A DNA stretch of 64,000 bases from Saccharopolyspora gregorii (GCF_024734405.1 NZ_CP059556.1:186001-250000), one strand, 5' to 3'; counted from the first letter of the stretch, positions 15,520 through 23,693 are shown. Numbers and translations are program-made. The notes: a model not told the origin generated them from the sequence alone.

Positions 15520-16248
15520 TCATCGAGCGTCGGGTGGAATCCGCCGGGGGGCGTTCGCCGCGTCCAGCGCGTCGAACAGCTCCCGGTAGCCGTTGATCAG
15601 TTCGGCGAGCAGCGCGTCGATCCGGCCCGCGACGGCGCGCACCACCGCCGGGTCCGGCTCCGCCGGTGGTTCGAACGCGTGCCGGATGGTGTGCGCGAGG
15701 GCGTCGGCCTTCGACTCCCGATCGATGCCGGAGAGGGTGGGCTTGTAGTCGTCGGCGAGGAAGAACCCGAGCGCGGCGGCGTTGAGCGTGTAGGCCAGGT
15801 CGGGCAGGTCGTCGCGCAGCAGCCCGGACTCGGCCAGCACCGCGTAGAACCGCTCGTTGGTCCGCTGCATCCACTCCTCGCCGGAGCGGTCCGCACCGGA
15901 TGGCCGCCGGAGTTCGCCCAGGACTTCGGCGTCTCCGGTGATCAGCGCCAGCGCCAGCGGGCGGCGGAAGGTCACGAGGTAGGCCAGCCGCAGCAACCGG
16001 TGCGGGCGGACCGCGTCCGGGTCGTCGCGCAGCCCGCCGCGGAGGTCGTCGACGAGCGCGATCGACTCGCGCAGCAGGAGGCCTTGGAACAGCGCGACCT
16101 TCGTCTTCCAGTGCAGGTAGACGGTGCCCTTGCCGACTCCTGCCCGGCGGGCGACGTCGTCGACGGTGACCTTCCGGTACCCGTGGCGCAGCAGCAGTTC
16201 CCCTGCGGCGTCGAGGATCCGGTCGGCTCGGGCGGTATCGCGGGGCAC
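15520..16248 (-). CDS. TetR-family transcriptional regulator
   Basis: A 242-residue protein with an N-terminal HTH (RILDAAGELLLRHGYRKVTV, then VARRAGVGKGTVYLHWKTK) and an all-helical ligand-binding domain. The GTG start at 16248 is preceded by AGGAGAGG. It forms a two-gene minus-strand operon with the P450 at 14325-15509 and lies directly downstream of the second P450. The strong inverted repeat at 16288-16329, 40 bp upstream of its start, is the obvious operator. The likely job is autorepression and control of the P450 genes in response to a small molecule. Confidence 0.92.
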   Translation of the reverse strand: MPRDTARADRILDAAGELLLRHGYRKVTVDDVARRAGVGKGTVYLHWKTKVALFQGLLLRESIALVDDLRGGLRDDPDAVRPHRLLRLAYLVTFRRPLALALITGDAEVLGELRRPSGADRSGEEWMQRTNERFYAVLAESGLLRDDLPDLAYTLNAAALGFFLADDYKPTLSGIDRESKADALAHTIRHAFEPPAEPDPAVVRAVAGRIDALLAELINGYRELFDALDAANAPRRIPPDAR

Positions 16249-16287
16249 TGGGTTCCTCTCCTGCGCCGGTCGCGGCGGCGCGGTCTC

Positions 16288-16329
16288 GTGACTTCGTGAC
16301 CGGATTCGCGCATCTGGTCACGAGGTCAC
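16288..16329. promoter_or_regulatory. Probable TetR operator
   Basis: GTGACTTCGTGACC (16288-16301) and GGTCACGAGGTCAC (16316-16329) are inverted with one mismatch, separated by 14 bp. The half-site centre spacing is 28 bp. It lies 40 bp upstream of the tetR start. Confidence 0.7.
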
Positions 16330-16481
16330 GCTAGACCTGCCGGGAGCCGGCGGGCAAGCATCTTCACGGGACTGCGCAGCGCCACCGCCGGCTCGGCGTC
16401 GCGCCCCTCGCGGGACGAGGTCGGCCCACCTCCGAGCCCGGGTGATCACCGCGGGCACCCGCGGTGATCACCCGGAGGCGG

Positions 16482-17651
16482 TCAGGACGTGCGCAGCGGG
16501 AGCCTCTCCACGCCGGTCAAGCTCGGATGCCGGCGGAACCGCGGCGGATCCTCCGGGACGGTGCCGAGGGCCGGGAACCGGTCGAGCAGCTGATCGAGCA
16601 CGACCTCGCCCTCCAGCCGGGCCAGCGGGGCACCGAGGCAGAAGTGGACGCCCCGGCCGAAACCGAGGTGCGGGTTCGGCGCGCGGTCCGGGTCGAAGTC
16701 GTCCGGGCGCGGGAACCGCCGCGGATCCCGGTTGGCGGCACCGAGCCACACCACCACCGGCCGGTCTGCCGGAATCCGCAGACCGCCCAGCTCCACCTCC
16801 GCGGTGGTCACCCGCGCGACCGAGGCGAACGGGCTCAGCAAGCGCAGCGACTCCTCGATCACGGCGGGCAGCGCGGAGCGGTCGGCGCGGACGCGGGCCT
16901 GCTGCTCCGGGTGGGCGTCGAGGCAGAACACGGTGTTGCCGAGCAGCATCGTGGTGGTGAGGTGGCCTGCGATGAGCAGCGATGTCGCGAAGTGGGCCAC
17001 CTCGGCTCGCGTCAGCCGCACGCCCGCCACCTCGGCCTCGACGAGCCGCGTGAGCAGGTCGTCCCGCGGCTGCGCGCGCCGCTCGTCGGCATGCTCGGTC
17101 AGGTAGTCCCGCAGCTTCCGGAACATGGCCACCGCGGTCCGCGTCCGCTGCTCCGGATCGGTGTCGAACTCCCCGGAGTTCGCCCCGCCGAGCGCCACGT
17201 CGACCCAGCCCGTGAACAGGTCGCGTTCGTCGGCGGGCACGCCCAGCAGCTCGGCGATGACGATCGCCGGGAGCGGATGGGCGACGTCGGCCACCAGGTC
17301 GAGCCGGCCGTCGGCGCGGTCGAGCAGTTGGAGGGTGAGCTCGGCGATGCGCGGTTCGAGCCCGGCGACGACCTTCGGGGTGAAGGCGCGGCTGACGAGC
17401 GTGCGCAACTCCGCGTGCTCCGGCGGATCCCGCTGCAGCAGGTCGCCCTCGACGAACTCCTGCATCTGCGGTTGCAGCCTGGCCGTGTTCGACGAGTACG
17501 ACCGGGGATCGCCGAGCACCCGCAACGCCTCCGCGTGGCCGTACACGTGCGCACCGCCCGTGCCGAGGTCCTGCCGGACGGGGTCTGCCGGTCGTTCGCC
17601 GCGCAACCAGAACTGCGCTTCCGGAAGCCCCCAGTGCTCGCTCGCGATCAT
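16482..17651 (-). CDS. Cytochrome P450 (second of two paralogues)
   Basis: A 389-residue P450 with heme loop FGRGVHFCLGAPLARLE, ExxR within IEESLRLLSP, and I-helix LLIAGHLTTTMLLGN, again with no acid before the Thr pair. The ATG at 17651 is preceded by GGAGGA at a good distance. It is transcribed in the same direction as tetR and the other P450, with 233 bp between its stop and tetR. The two P450s probably arose by duplication and have diverged at the N-terminus and the substrate-recognition loops. Substrate and redox partner are not evident. Confidence 0.92.
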   Translation of the reverse strand: MIASEHWGLPEAQFWLRGERPADPVRQDLGTGGAHVYGHAEALRVLGDPRSYSSNTARLQPQMQEFVEGDLLQRDPPEHAELRTLVSRAFTPKVVAGLEPRIAELTLQLLDRADGRLDLVADVAHPLPAIVIAELLGVPADERDLFTGWVDVALGGANSGEFDTDPEQRTRTAVAMFRKLRDYLTEHADERRAQPRDDLLTRLVEAEVAGVRLTRAEVAHFATSLLIAGHLTTTMLLGNTVFCLDAHPEQQARVRADRSALPAVIEESLRLLSPFASVARVTTAEVELGGLRIPADRPVVVWLGAANRDPRRFPRPDDFDPDRAPNPHLGFGRGVHFCLGAPLARLEGEVVLDQLLDRFPALGTVPEDPPRFRRHPSLTGVERLPLRTS

Positions 17652-17954
17652 GCGTCGTCCTCCGCCGCGCTCGCGCAGTGCCGCTGCCGGTTCCCAGCAG
17701 AACGGAGCCGCCGCACCGGCGTCGAGCGATTTCGCCGAGAGCCTTCGCGCGCTGCTCGACCGGCGGAACCCCGCAGGTGCCCACCGGCCTCGGCGACAGT
17801 GCGTCACGACCGCGGTGCCGCCGCTGCACCTGGTCACCCGAAAGTGCAGCTTCGTGGTAGCTGACCTGCCTGGACGGTCTTGACCGGCGCGCGTTCGCCC
17901 GGCAGGAGGACTACCTTCGAGGGTTACCTGAGACGTCGCCAGAAGGGAGCTGTC
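17652..17954. other. Intergenic region between the second P450 and the MT0933-like gene
   Basis: This 303-bp divergent region must hold promoters for both flanking genes. AGAAGGGAG before 17955 is the ribosome binding site of the plus-strand gene. I see no further gene and no operator as clear as that at 16288. Confidence 0.5.
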
Positions 17955-18143
17955 ATGGGACTCGGCAGCCTCAAGGACAAGCTGTTGAACATGGGCAAGC
18001 AGCACAGCGACAAGGTCGAACAGGGCATCGACAAGGGAAGTGATGCGGTCAAGAAGAAGTTCGGCCACGAGCAGCAGGTCGACCAGGCCGCCGAGAAGGG
18101 CAAGGACTACTTCCGCAACCAGGACTCAGGACCGAAGCAGTAG
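17955..18143 (+). CDS. MT0933-like antitoxin family small protein
   Basis: A 62-residue hydrophilic, helix-rich protein: LGSLKDKLLNMGKQHSDKVE, GIDKGSDAVKKKFG, DQAAEKGKDYF. The alternation of Lys/Asp/Gly with amphipathic helices is that of the Rv0909/MT0933 family, annotated as antitoxin because Rv0909 pairs with toxin Rv0910. No SRPBCC-type toxin gene is adjacent here, so a stress-related, LEA-like role is as likely. AGAAGGGAG precedes the ATG. A strong terminator follows at 18227. Confidence 0.75.
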   Translation: MGLGSLKDKLLNMGKQHSDKVEQGIDKGSDAVKKKFGHEQQVDQAAEKGKDYFRNQDSGPKQ

Positions 18144-18226
18144 TCCGCGCTCCGCTGCGCGGCCGAAGCCGAACCGGAGGGACCTGGCGAGGGTGGTCCC
18201 GACCGAGCGGTGGCCGGCAGCGCCCC

Positions 18227-18265
18227 GAGAGGGGTCGTCCCGCACGCGCGGGGACGGCCCCTCTC
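18227..18265. terminator. Bidirectional hairpin between convergent genes
   Basis: GAGAGGGGTCGTCCCG pairs with CGGGGACGGCCCCTCTC around a short CACGCG loop, with minor bulges. It lies between the ends of the MT0933-like gene and the thiolase. Confidence 0.75.
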
Positions 18266-18308
18266 CTCGCGTCCGGAGCCGTTCGCGCGGGTGCGCCGGG
18301 GGAGCGGG

Positions 18309-19508
18309 TCACGCCCGGACGGCGATCGCCAGCCCCTGCCCGACGCCCACCGAGGCCGCCGCGATGCCCAGCCCGCCGCCCCGGTGCCGCAGGTGGCGGC
18401 ACAGGTCCAGCACGATCCGCGGCATCGACGCCCCCAGCGGGTGCCCGTAGGCGAGGGCGCCGCCGTGCACGTTCACCCGCTCCCGGTCCACGCCGGGCAG
18501 GTGCTCCAGCACCGCCAGCACCACCGCGGCGAACGTCTCGTTGATCTCCCACAGGTCCACGTCGGCCGCGGTCACCCCGAGCTTGCGCAGCAGCGCGCGG
18601 ATCGCGGGCACCGCGGACAGCGCGAAGTGGTGCGGTTCCGTCCCGGTGCTCGCCGAACCCACCAGCTCGCCCCACGGCCGCACACCGAGCCGTTCGGCCT
18701 GCGCCTCGGTGCCGACGAGCGCGGCCAGCGCCCCGTCCGACAGCGGCGCCGAATTCCCCACGGTGACCGGCCCGCCCGGGGAGAACGCGGGGTCGAGCCT
18801 GCCGAGCTTGCGCAGGTCGGTGTCCGGCCGCACCGACTCGTCGCGGCGCACCACCTCCCCGTCGGGCGCGGTCACCGGGAACGCGAACCCGTCGTGCAGG
18901 CCCGCGTCCCACGCGGCCGCCGCCCGCCGGTGGGAGCGAAGAGCGCACCCGTCCAGCTGTTCGCGGGTGATGCTGAGGTCCAGCGCAGTCCGCTCCGCGG
19001 CGTGCCCGAGCGGCACCGTCCACGCCGAGAGCATCCGCGGGTTCACCAGCCGCCAGCCCGCGGCCGTGGACACCGCCTCCATCCGGTCCGGCATGGCCCG
19101 CTCGGCGCGCGGCACCACGAACGGCGCGCGGCTCATGCCTTCCACCCCGCCCGCGACGAGCAGCTCGGCCTCGTCGGCCTTGACGGCCCGCGCCGCCTGC
19201 ACGAGCGCCTCACCGCCGGAGGCGCACAACCGGTTGACGGTGACGCCCGGGACGGTGGCGGGCAGCCCGGCGAGCAGCGCCGCCATCCGCGCCACGTTGC
19301 GGTTCTCCTCGCCGGCGCCGTTGGTGTTGCCGTAGAGCACGTCCTCGATCCGCGCCGGGTCGAGCCGCCCGCTGCCGCCGGGACCGTGCCTGCACAGCAG
19401 TTCGGTCAGCGGCAGGGCGGCGAGGTCGTCGACGCGGATCCCGGACAGCGAACCCCGGTAGCGTCCGAACGGGGTGCGGGCGGCGTCGAGGACGTAGGCG
19501 CGGGCCAT
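18309..19508 (-). CDS. Thiolase-family acyltransferase with atypical C-terminal active site
   Basis: A 399-residue thiolase. Present are the acyl-accepting cysteine (VNRLCASGG, Cys95), the NEAFA-equivalent NETFA and the histidine loop GGALAYGHPLGAS. The second catalytic cysteine, normally in a C-(I/V)-G-x-G-Q-G motif near the end, is serine: the sequence is AASVGVGQG (Ser386). Thiolases cleave 3-ketoacyl-CoA or condense acyl-CoAs; loss of this acid/base cysteine should alter or weaken that chemistry. The ATG at 19508 has GGAGG just upstream. The next minus-strand gene upstream is tyrA, 55 bp away. Confidence 0.9.
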   Translation of the reverse strand: MARAYVLDAARTPFGRYRGSLSGIRVDDLAALPLTELLCRHGPGGSGRLDPARIEDVLYGNTNGAGEENRNVARMAALLAGLPATVPGVTVNRLCASGGEALVQAARAVKADEAELLVAGGVEGMSRAPFVVPRAERAMPDRMEAVSTAAGWRLVNPRMLSAWTVPLGHAAERTALDLSITREQLDGCALRSHRRAAAAWDAGLHDGFAFPVTAPDGEVVRRDESVRPDTDLRKLGRLDPAFSPGGPVTVGNSAPLSDGALAALVGTEAQAERLGVRPWGELVGSASTGTEPHHFALSAVPAIRALLRKLGVTAADVDLWEINETFAAVVLAVLEHLPGVDRERVNVHGGALAYGHPLGASMPRIVLDLCRHLRHRGGGLGIAAASVGVGQGLAIAVRA

Positions 19509-19563
19509 GCCTCCATGCTGGCCGAACCGGCGGCGCCGGTGGAAGGTGCGGGCGGAGTCGCTG

Positions 19564-20535
19564 TCAGCTCGCTGGGAGTTCCACGGTGGCGGACCCCTCG
19601 CCGAGCGCGGTGATGCGTCCGCCGCGCGCGCCGAGCTCCCGCAGCCTGCGCAGGTCCCGATCGCCGCGCAGCGCTACCTCCTGGCTCGTCCGCTCGGGGT
19701 CGCTGACCCGCTCCAGTTCGCCGCGCGCCGCGAAGCCCGCGTCGACGGTGGTCTTGAGCGCCCCGGTGGAGGCCAGCGAGCCGCGCGCGGCGCCGAGCCG
19801 GCCCAGCGCGTCGTCCACCGCGTCCAGCAGCGCCACCCGGTTGCCCTCGGTCATGGCCCGCACCAGCTCCGGGTCGGAGGCGGCGACGCGGGTGGCGTCC
19901 CGGAACGACCCGGCGGCCAGCGACAGCGCGAGCGGCCCGCCGTCCGCGCCGACGGCGGCGAGGACGTTCGCGAACACGTGCGGCAGGTGCGAGATGCGGG
20001 CGACGGCGTCGTCGTGCTCGGCGGCGGAGGTGGCGACGACGTGCGCGCCGCAGTCCAGCGCCAGTTCGGCGGCGTCCCGCCACGCCTCCAGCGAGGTGCC
20101 CTCCTCGACGACGACCGCCCACGGCGCGCCGCGGAACAGCTCGGCGGACCCGGCGGCCCAGCCGGAGGACGCGGTGCCCGCCATCGGGTGACCGCCCGCG
20201 TAGCGCGCCCCGGGCAGCAGGCCGCGCACCTCGGCGTCCACCGGGTCCTTGACGCTGACCACGTCGGTGAGCCGCGCTTCCGGCGCGTGCCAGGCGACCT
20301 CGCGCAGCACGGCGCGCACCGAGGTCAGCGGGGTGGCGACGACGACGAGGGCGTCCTGCTCGGCGGCGCGGCGCAACGCCTCCTCGGTGCTGTCCACCTG
20401 GTAGCCGTCGCCGCGGGCCCCGGCGGCGTCGTCGGCTCCCGCGGTGGCACCCCAGGCGGGGCGTCCGGCGGCGGTGGCGGCGCGCAGCACCGAGCCACCG
20501 ATCAATCCCAGTCCGATCACGCACACGGCACGCAT
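19564..20535 (-). CDS. tyrA: Prephenate dehydrogenase
   Basis: A 323-residue enzyme with an N-terminal dinucleotide-binding GLGLIGGSVLRA, the substrate-binding HPMAGT segment and the helical dimerisation domain with HDDAVARISHLPH. It oxidatively decarboxylates prephenate to 4-hydroxyphenylpyruvate for tyrosine synthesis. A C-terminal ACT-like tail follows (about the last 70 residues). CAGGAT lies 6 nt before the ATG at 20535, suggesting a leaderless start. It diverges from the tadA pair, the same neighbourhood as Rv3754/Rv3753c/Rv3752c. Confidence 0.93.
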   Translation of the reverse strand: MRAVCVIGLGLIGGSVLRAATAAGRPAWGATAGADDAAGARGDGYQVDSTEEALRRAAEQDALVVVATPLTSVRAVLREVAWHAPEARLTDVVSVKDPVDAEVRGLLPGARYAGGHPMAGTASSGWAAGSAELFRGAPWAVVVEEGTSLEAWRDAAELALDCGAHVVATSAAEHDDAVARISHLPHVFANVLAAVGADGGPLALSLAAGSFRDATRVAASDPELVRAMTEGNRVALLDAVDDALGRLGAARGSLASTGALKTTVDAGFAARGELERVSDPERTSQEVALRGDRDLRRLRELGARGGRITALGEGSATVELPAS

Positions 20536-20671
20536 GGACCCATCCTGCCCGACCCCGGGGCGGGGCAGCGCCACCCGGTCGTGCGGTTGTGCACCCCCGT
20601 TCGCGGTGCCGAAGGTCACGAGCGCGCAATAGTGCTTTCGGGTGGCACCCGCACGCTCTACCGTGGTCCGC

Positions 20672-21160
20672 ATGACAGGGCAGGAGCCGGAGGCGGGCTT
20701 CGCCGTGGCCGTGGTTCGCGAGGACGGCCGGTGGCGGTGCAGTGCGTTGGAGGGCTCGGTGTTGGGCGGGCTCGACGACACGATCACCGCGTTGCGGGCC
20801 TTGCGCTCGACCGGCGCGGTGTTCGGCATGTGCAACGTGGACGACGAGTTCTTCGTGCTGATCCGCCCGATCCCCGGTGGCGTCGACCTGCTGCTGTCGG
20901 ACGCGGCGGCCGCCCTGGACTACGACATCGCCGCGGACGTGCTGGACCTGCTGCGCGCGGACGCCCCCGACGAGGACGACGACGAGGTGTGGCCGGAGGG
21001 CAACCTGTCGATCCTGTCCGACATCGGACTCCCGGAGGGCGAACTCCTCGTGATCATCGAAGAGGTCGACCTGTACCCGGACGAGCAGCTGGAGATGATC
21101 GCGCAGCGCTGCGGTTTCGGGGAGCAGTTCGCCGGCGTGCTGGAGAAGCTGGACCAGTGA
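20672..21160 (+). CDS. tRNA adenosine deaminase-associated protein
   Basis: A 162-residue protein: a beta-rich N-terminal domain (GFAVAVVREDGRWRCSALEG), FGMCNVDDEFFVLIRP, a very acidic loop with consecutive Asp/Glu near residue 105, and a C-terminal helix QCGFGEQFAGVLEKL-like. This is the actinobacterial family found immediately upstream of tadA (Rv3753c type). Its stop overlaps the tadA start (GTGA), so the two are co-translated. The biochemical role is unknown; a partner or regulator of TadA is inferred from linkage. TACCGT lies exactly 7 nt before the ATG, fitting a leaderless mRNA. Confidence 0.88.
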   Translation: MTGQEPEAGFAVAVVREDGRWRCSALEGSVLGGLDDTITALRALRSTGAVFGMCNVDDEFFVLIRPIPGGVDLLLSDAAAALDYDIAADVLDLLRADAPDEDDDEVWPEGNLSILSDIGLPEGELLVIIEEVDLYPDEQLEMIAQRCGFGEQFAGVLEKLDQ

Positions 21161-21615
21161 CGCCCCGCGACACCGAGCTGGTGCGCGCCGCGCTGGAGGT
21201 CGCCCCCGGTGCGCTGGCCACCGGCGACGTGCCGATCGGCGCCGTGGTCGCCGCCCCCGACGGCCGCGTCCTGGCCCGCGCCCACAACCGCCGCGAAGAC
21301 CTCGCCGACCCGACCGCGCACGCCGAGGTGCTGGCGCTGCGCGCCGCCGCCGCGGAGTGGGGCGACGGCTGGCGGCTCGCCGACTGCACGCTCGCCGTGA
21401 CCGTGGAGCCGTGCACGATGTGCGCGGGCGCGCTGGTCCTGGCCCGGGTGTCCCGGCTGGTGTTCGGCGTGTGGGAGCCGCGCACCGGCGCCGTCGGCTC
21501 GCTGTGGGACGTGGTGCGGGACCGCCGCAGCAACCACCGCCCGGAAGTGGTGGGCGGCGTGCTGGCCGCCGAGTGCGCGCGGCTGCTGGAAGGATTCTTC
21601 GACCAGCACCGGTGA
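21157..21615 (+). CDS. tadA: tRNA(Arg) adenosine-34 deaminase TadA
   Basis: A 152-residue zinc cytidine-deaminase-fold enzyme. The zinc and proton-relay residues are His55 and Glu57 in HAE, and Cys86 and Cys89 in PCTMC. It converts A34 of tRNA-Arg(ACG) to inosine so CGU, CGC and CGA codons can be read. The GTG start overlaps the stop of the associated protein. The C-terminal helix ECARLLEGFFDQHR is standard. Confidence 0.94.
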   Translation: MTPRDTELVRAALEVAPGALATGDVPIGAVVAAPDGRVLARAHNRREDLADPTAHAEVLALRAAAAEWGDGWRLADCTLAVTVEPCTMCAGALVLARVSRLVFGVWEPRTGAVGSLWDVVRDRRSNHRPEVVGGVLAAECARLLEGFFDQHR

Positions 21616-21692
21616 TCTGCGCCACGTGTGCGTGATGCCGGATCATGAGGGGTACTCCCACGCGCGAACCGAATGCTGCGGAAGGAGTCATC

Positions 21693-21926
21693 ATGGGCGT
21701 GTTCGACAAGGCCAAGCACCAGGCTCAGCAGTGGACCGGCAAGGCCAAGGAGGCGGCCGGGAACGCCACCGGCAACGACGAGCTGAAGAACGCCGGCAAG
21801 CGCGACCAGGTCGAAGGCCAGGTCAAGGAGACCGGCCAGGACGTCAAGGACAAGGCCGCCGGCGCCGTGCAGGACGTCCAGGACAAGTTCAAGGGCTCCG
21901 GCGACGGCGAGTCCAGCGGTTCCTGA
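21693..21926 (+). CDS. CsbD-family stress-related protein
   Basis: A 77-residue hydrophilic protein of the CsbD type: KAKHQAQQWTGKAKEAAGNA, then GKRDQVEGQVKETGQDVKDKA. Almost no hydrophobic core is predicted. CsbD proteins are induced in general stress in many bacteria but have no defined biochemical activity. The start at 21693 is backed by AAGGAG at a good distance. It lies just upstream of tRNA-Ser(CGA). Confidence 0.88.
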   Translation: MGVFDKAKHQAQQWTGKAKEAAGNATGNDELKNAGKRDQVEGQVKETGQDVKDKAAGAVQDVQDKFKGSGDGESSGS

Positions 21927-21977
21927 TCTTCGACCCCCGCCTGAGGCGCCGAACAGGCGTGCAGTAGCCTAGTCGGC

Positions 21978-22065
21978 GGTAGCGTGTCCGAGCGGCCGAA
22001 GGAGCGCGCCTCGAAAGCGCGTGAGGTGAGAGCCTCCGTGGGTTCGAATCCCACCGCTACCGCCA
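21978..22065 (+). tRNA. tRNA-Ser (anticodon CGA)
   Basis: A type II tRNA with acceptor GGTAGCG/CGCTACC, discriminator G, encoded CCA, T-arm GTGGGTTCGAATCCCAC, anticodon stem CGCGC/GCGCG with loop CTCGAAA (anticodon CGA, reads UCG) and a long variable arm. Confidence 0.96.
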
Positions 22066-22067
22066 GC

Positions 22068-22100
22068 GAAGAGCCGGTCCCCGCAGGGGGCCGGCTCTTC
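22068..22100 (+). terminator. Terminator after tRNA-Ser(CGA)
   Basis: GAAGAGCCGG and CCGGCTCTTC form a perfect stem around a C/G-rich loop, starting 3 nt after the tRNA CCA. Confidence 0.8.
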
Positions 22101-22208
22101 GGCGTTCGGGGGGTCTCCGCGCGTGGTGGTGGGCTCCGGCGCTCGACGAGGGTGGTGCTGCTCTTCGCGCGGGCGTGATCCGGGGTTCGGCGTGCGAGGG
22201 GAGGGTCC

Positions 22209-22904
22209 GTGAACCGCACCGATCGGCTCTACGCACTGGTGGAGGAGTTGCGGGCGGTGGCGCCCCGGCCGCGGAGCGCGGGGTGGCTGGCGAAGCGCTT
22301 CGAGGTGAGCACTCGGACCGTCGAGCGGGACATCGCGGCGCTGCAGCAGTCCGGGGTGCCGATCTGGGCCGACACCGGTCGGCGCGGCGGGTACGCGCTG
22401 GACGGGTCGCGCACGCTGCCGCCGCTGGCGCTGACCGCGGGCGAAGCGCTCGCCGTCGGGATCGCGCTGCGCTCGGCCGAGGGCTCGCCGTTCGCCGCGG
22501 CCGCCCGGAGTGCGGCGGGGAAGCTCCTCGCCGGCCTGCCGGAGGACGTCCGGCGGCGGGAGGAAGTGCTCGCCGGCCGCGTCCACCTCGTCGGCGACGG
22601 CGGTACCGCGTCCGCGGTGGCGCACCACGAACTGGCCGAGGCCGTCGCCTCCGGGAACGTGCTGCGGCTCGACTACGTCGACGCCGACGGTCGTCCCTCC
22701 TACCGCGACGTCGAACCGATGGGGCTGTTGTGGGGTTCCCGCGGCTGGTACCTGCTCGCCTGGTGCCGGTTGCGGCGCGGGGTCCGCGGGTTCCACGTCG
22801 ATCGCATCGGGGCCGTCGAAGCGCTGGGGGAGCGCGCACCGCTGCGGGACGCGGAGCTGCGCCGCGAACTCGACCGGCTCGACGCCGACCCGCTGCGCGA
22901 GTGA
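22209..22904 (+). CDS. WYL-domain transcriptional regulator (YafY-type)
   Basis: A 231-residue regulator. The N-terminal HTH_11 domain (SAGWLAKRFEVSTRTVERDI, then GVPIWADTGRRGGYAL) is followed by a WYL domain (RLDYVDADGRPSYRDVEPMG, GWYLLAWCRLRRGVRGFHVDRI). WYL domains sense ligands or nucleic-acid ends. In many actinobacteria such genes sit beside the single gene they control, often an NTF2/SnoaL-like protein, as here 49 bp downstream. A nested inverted repeat at 22911-22931 is the likely operator. The GTG start at 22209 has a GAGGGGAGGG ribosome binding site. Confidence 0.9.
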   Translation: MNRTDRLYALVEELRAVAPRPRSAGWLAKRFEVSTRTVERDIAALQQSGVPIWADTGRRGGYALDGSRTLPPLALTAGEALAVGIALRSAEGSPFAAAARSAAGKLLAGLPEDVRRREEVLAGRVHLVGDGGTASAVAHHELAEAVASGNVLRLDYVDADGRPSYRDVEPMGLLWGSRGWYLLAWCRLRRGVRGFHVDRIGAVEALGERAPLRDAELRRELDRLDADPLRE

Positions 22905-22910
22905 CCTGGA

Positions 22911-22931
22911 ACACCGACAGGACGGTGTCGG
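22911..22931. promoter_or_regulatory. Nested inverted repeats, probable operator of the WYL regulator
   Basis: ACACCG/CGGTGT (22911-22928) and CCGACA/TGTCGG (22914-22931) are both perfect 6-bp arms with 6-bp spacers. They lie 23 bp before the NTF2-like gene. Confidence 0.6.
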
Positions 22932-22953
22932 GCGTCTGGCGAACGCTCGGGGC

Positions 22954-23661
22954 ATGACCGACATCGAGACCGACCTCGCGCACCTCGCCCAGCGCTGGTG
23001 CCACATGTGGAACGCGCGGCCCGAGTCCGCGCACGAACTGCTCACCCCGGACGCGCGCCAGTGGTCCGGGAAGTCCCCCGGGCTCGACGACCTCGTCGGG
23101 CCGGAACCTGCCGTGGGGTTCATCCGGCGGTGGGCGATCGATCCGGGGCCCCGCTTCGCGGTGCGGCTGCTGGCCGCGGATCGCGGCGAGCGGCTGGCGT
23201 ACACGTGGGACGCGACGCTGCCCGACGCCACCGTGCTCTCCGGCATGGACGTGAACGTGCTGGTCGGCGGGAAGGTCGCGGAGAACTGGACCATCGTGGG
23301 GGATCGGCGCGTCCCCGGGCCCGATCCGGCACCGCGGCCCGCGTCGGCGGACCGGTTGCGGGAGATCGCCGACGGCTGGGTCGGCCCCGAGCCCGCGGAC
23401 GTGCTCGGGCCGGACGTCGTCCTCCGCTCGGCGCTCGCCGAGGTGGGCGACGTCGAAGGGGGCGCCGCCGTCCGCGATCTCCTGTCGGCCCGCGGGCCGC
23501 GGGCCGTGCACCGCGAACCCGTCGTCGACCCGGAGCGGGGGGCGGTGGCGGTGCTGTGGACCGCGGACGACGGCGCCACCGGGATCGAGTTCCTGGTGGT
23601 CCGCGACGACCGGGTCGTGGAGGTCCGCTCATACCCCGCGAACCGCCCCTTCCACTACTGA
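22954..23661 (+). CDS. Two-domain NTF2/SnoaL-like protein
   Basis: A 235-residue protein with two halves, each resembling the cone-shaped NTF2 fold. The first half begins with LAHLAQRWCHMWNARPESAH and ends VLVGGKVAENWTIVGD; the second restarts at ADRLREIADGW and ends EFLVVRDDRVVEVRSYP. Such proteins are small-molecule isomerases, hydratases or binding proteins, and no specific activity can be named. The tie to the upstream WYL regulator suggests inducible expression. The ATG lacks a strong Shine-Dalgarno sequence. Repeat copy 2 begins 32 nt after the stop. Confidence 0.75.
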   Translation: MTDIETDLAHLAQRWCHMWNARPESAHELLTPDARQWSGKSPGLDDLVGPEPAVGFIRRWAIDPGPRFAVRLLAADRGERLAYTWDATLPDATVLSGMDVNVLVGGKVAENWTIVGDRRVPGPDPAPRPASADRLREIADGWVGPEPADVLGPDVVLRSALAEVGDVEGGAAVRDLLSARGPRAVHREPVVDPERGAVAVLWTADDGATGIEFLVVRDDRVVEVRSYPANRPFHY

Positions 23662-23693
23662 CCTTCCTGTCCGCTTCTGTTGCGAGGCTGGTC

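Noticed and set aside
14325-17651. Natural-product gene cluster around the two P450s
   Set aside because: No polyketide, peptide or terpene synthase, ferredoxin or transporter is adjacent; it is a regulator and two oxygenases only.
21978-22065. tRNA-Ser genes as integration sites of mobile elements
   Set aside because: No integrase, no duplicated tRNA 3' end and no phage-like genes are seen near either tRNA.
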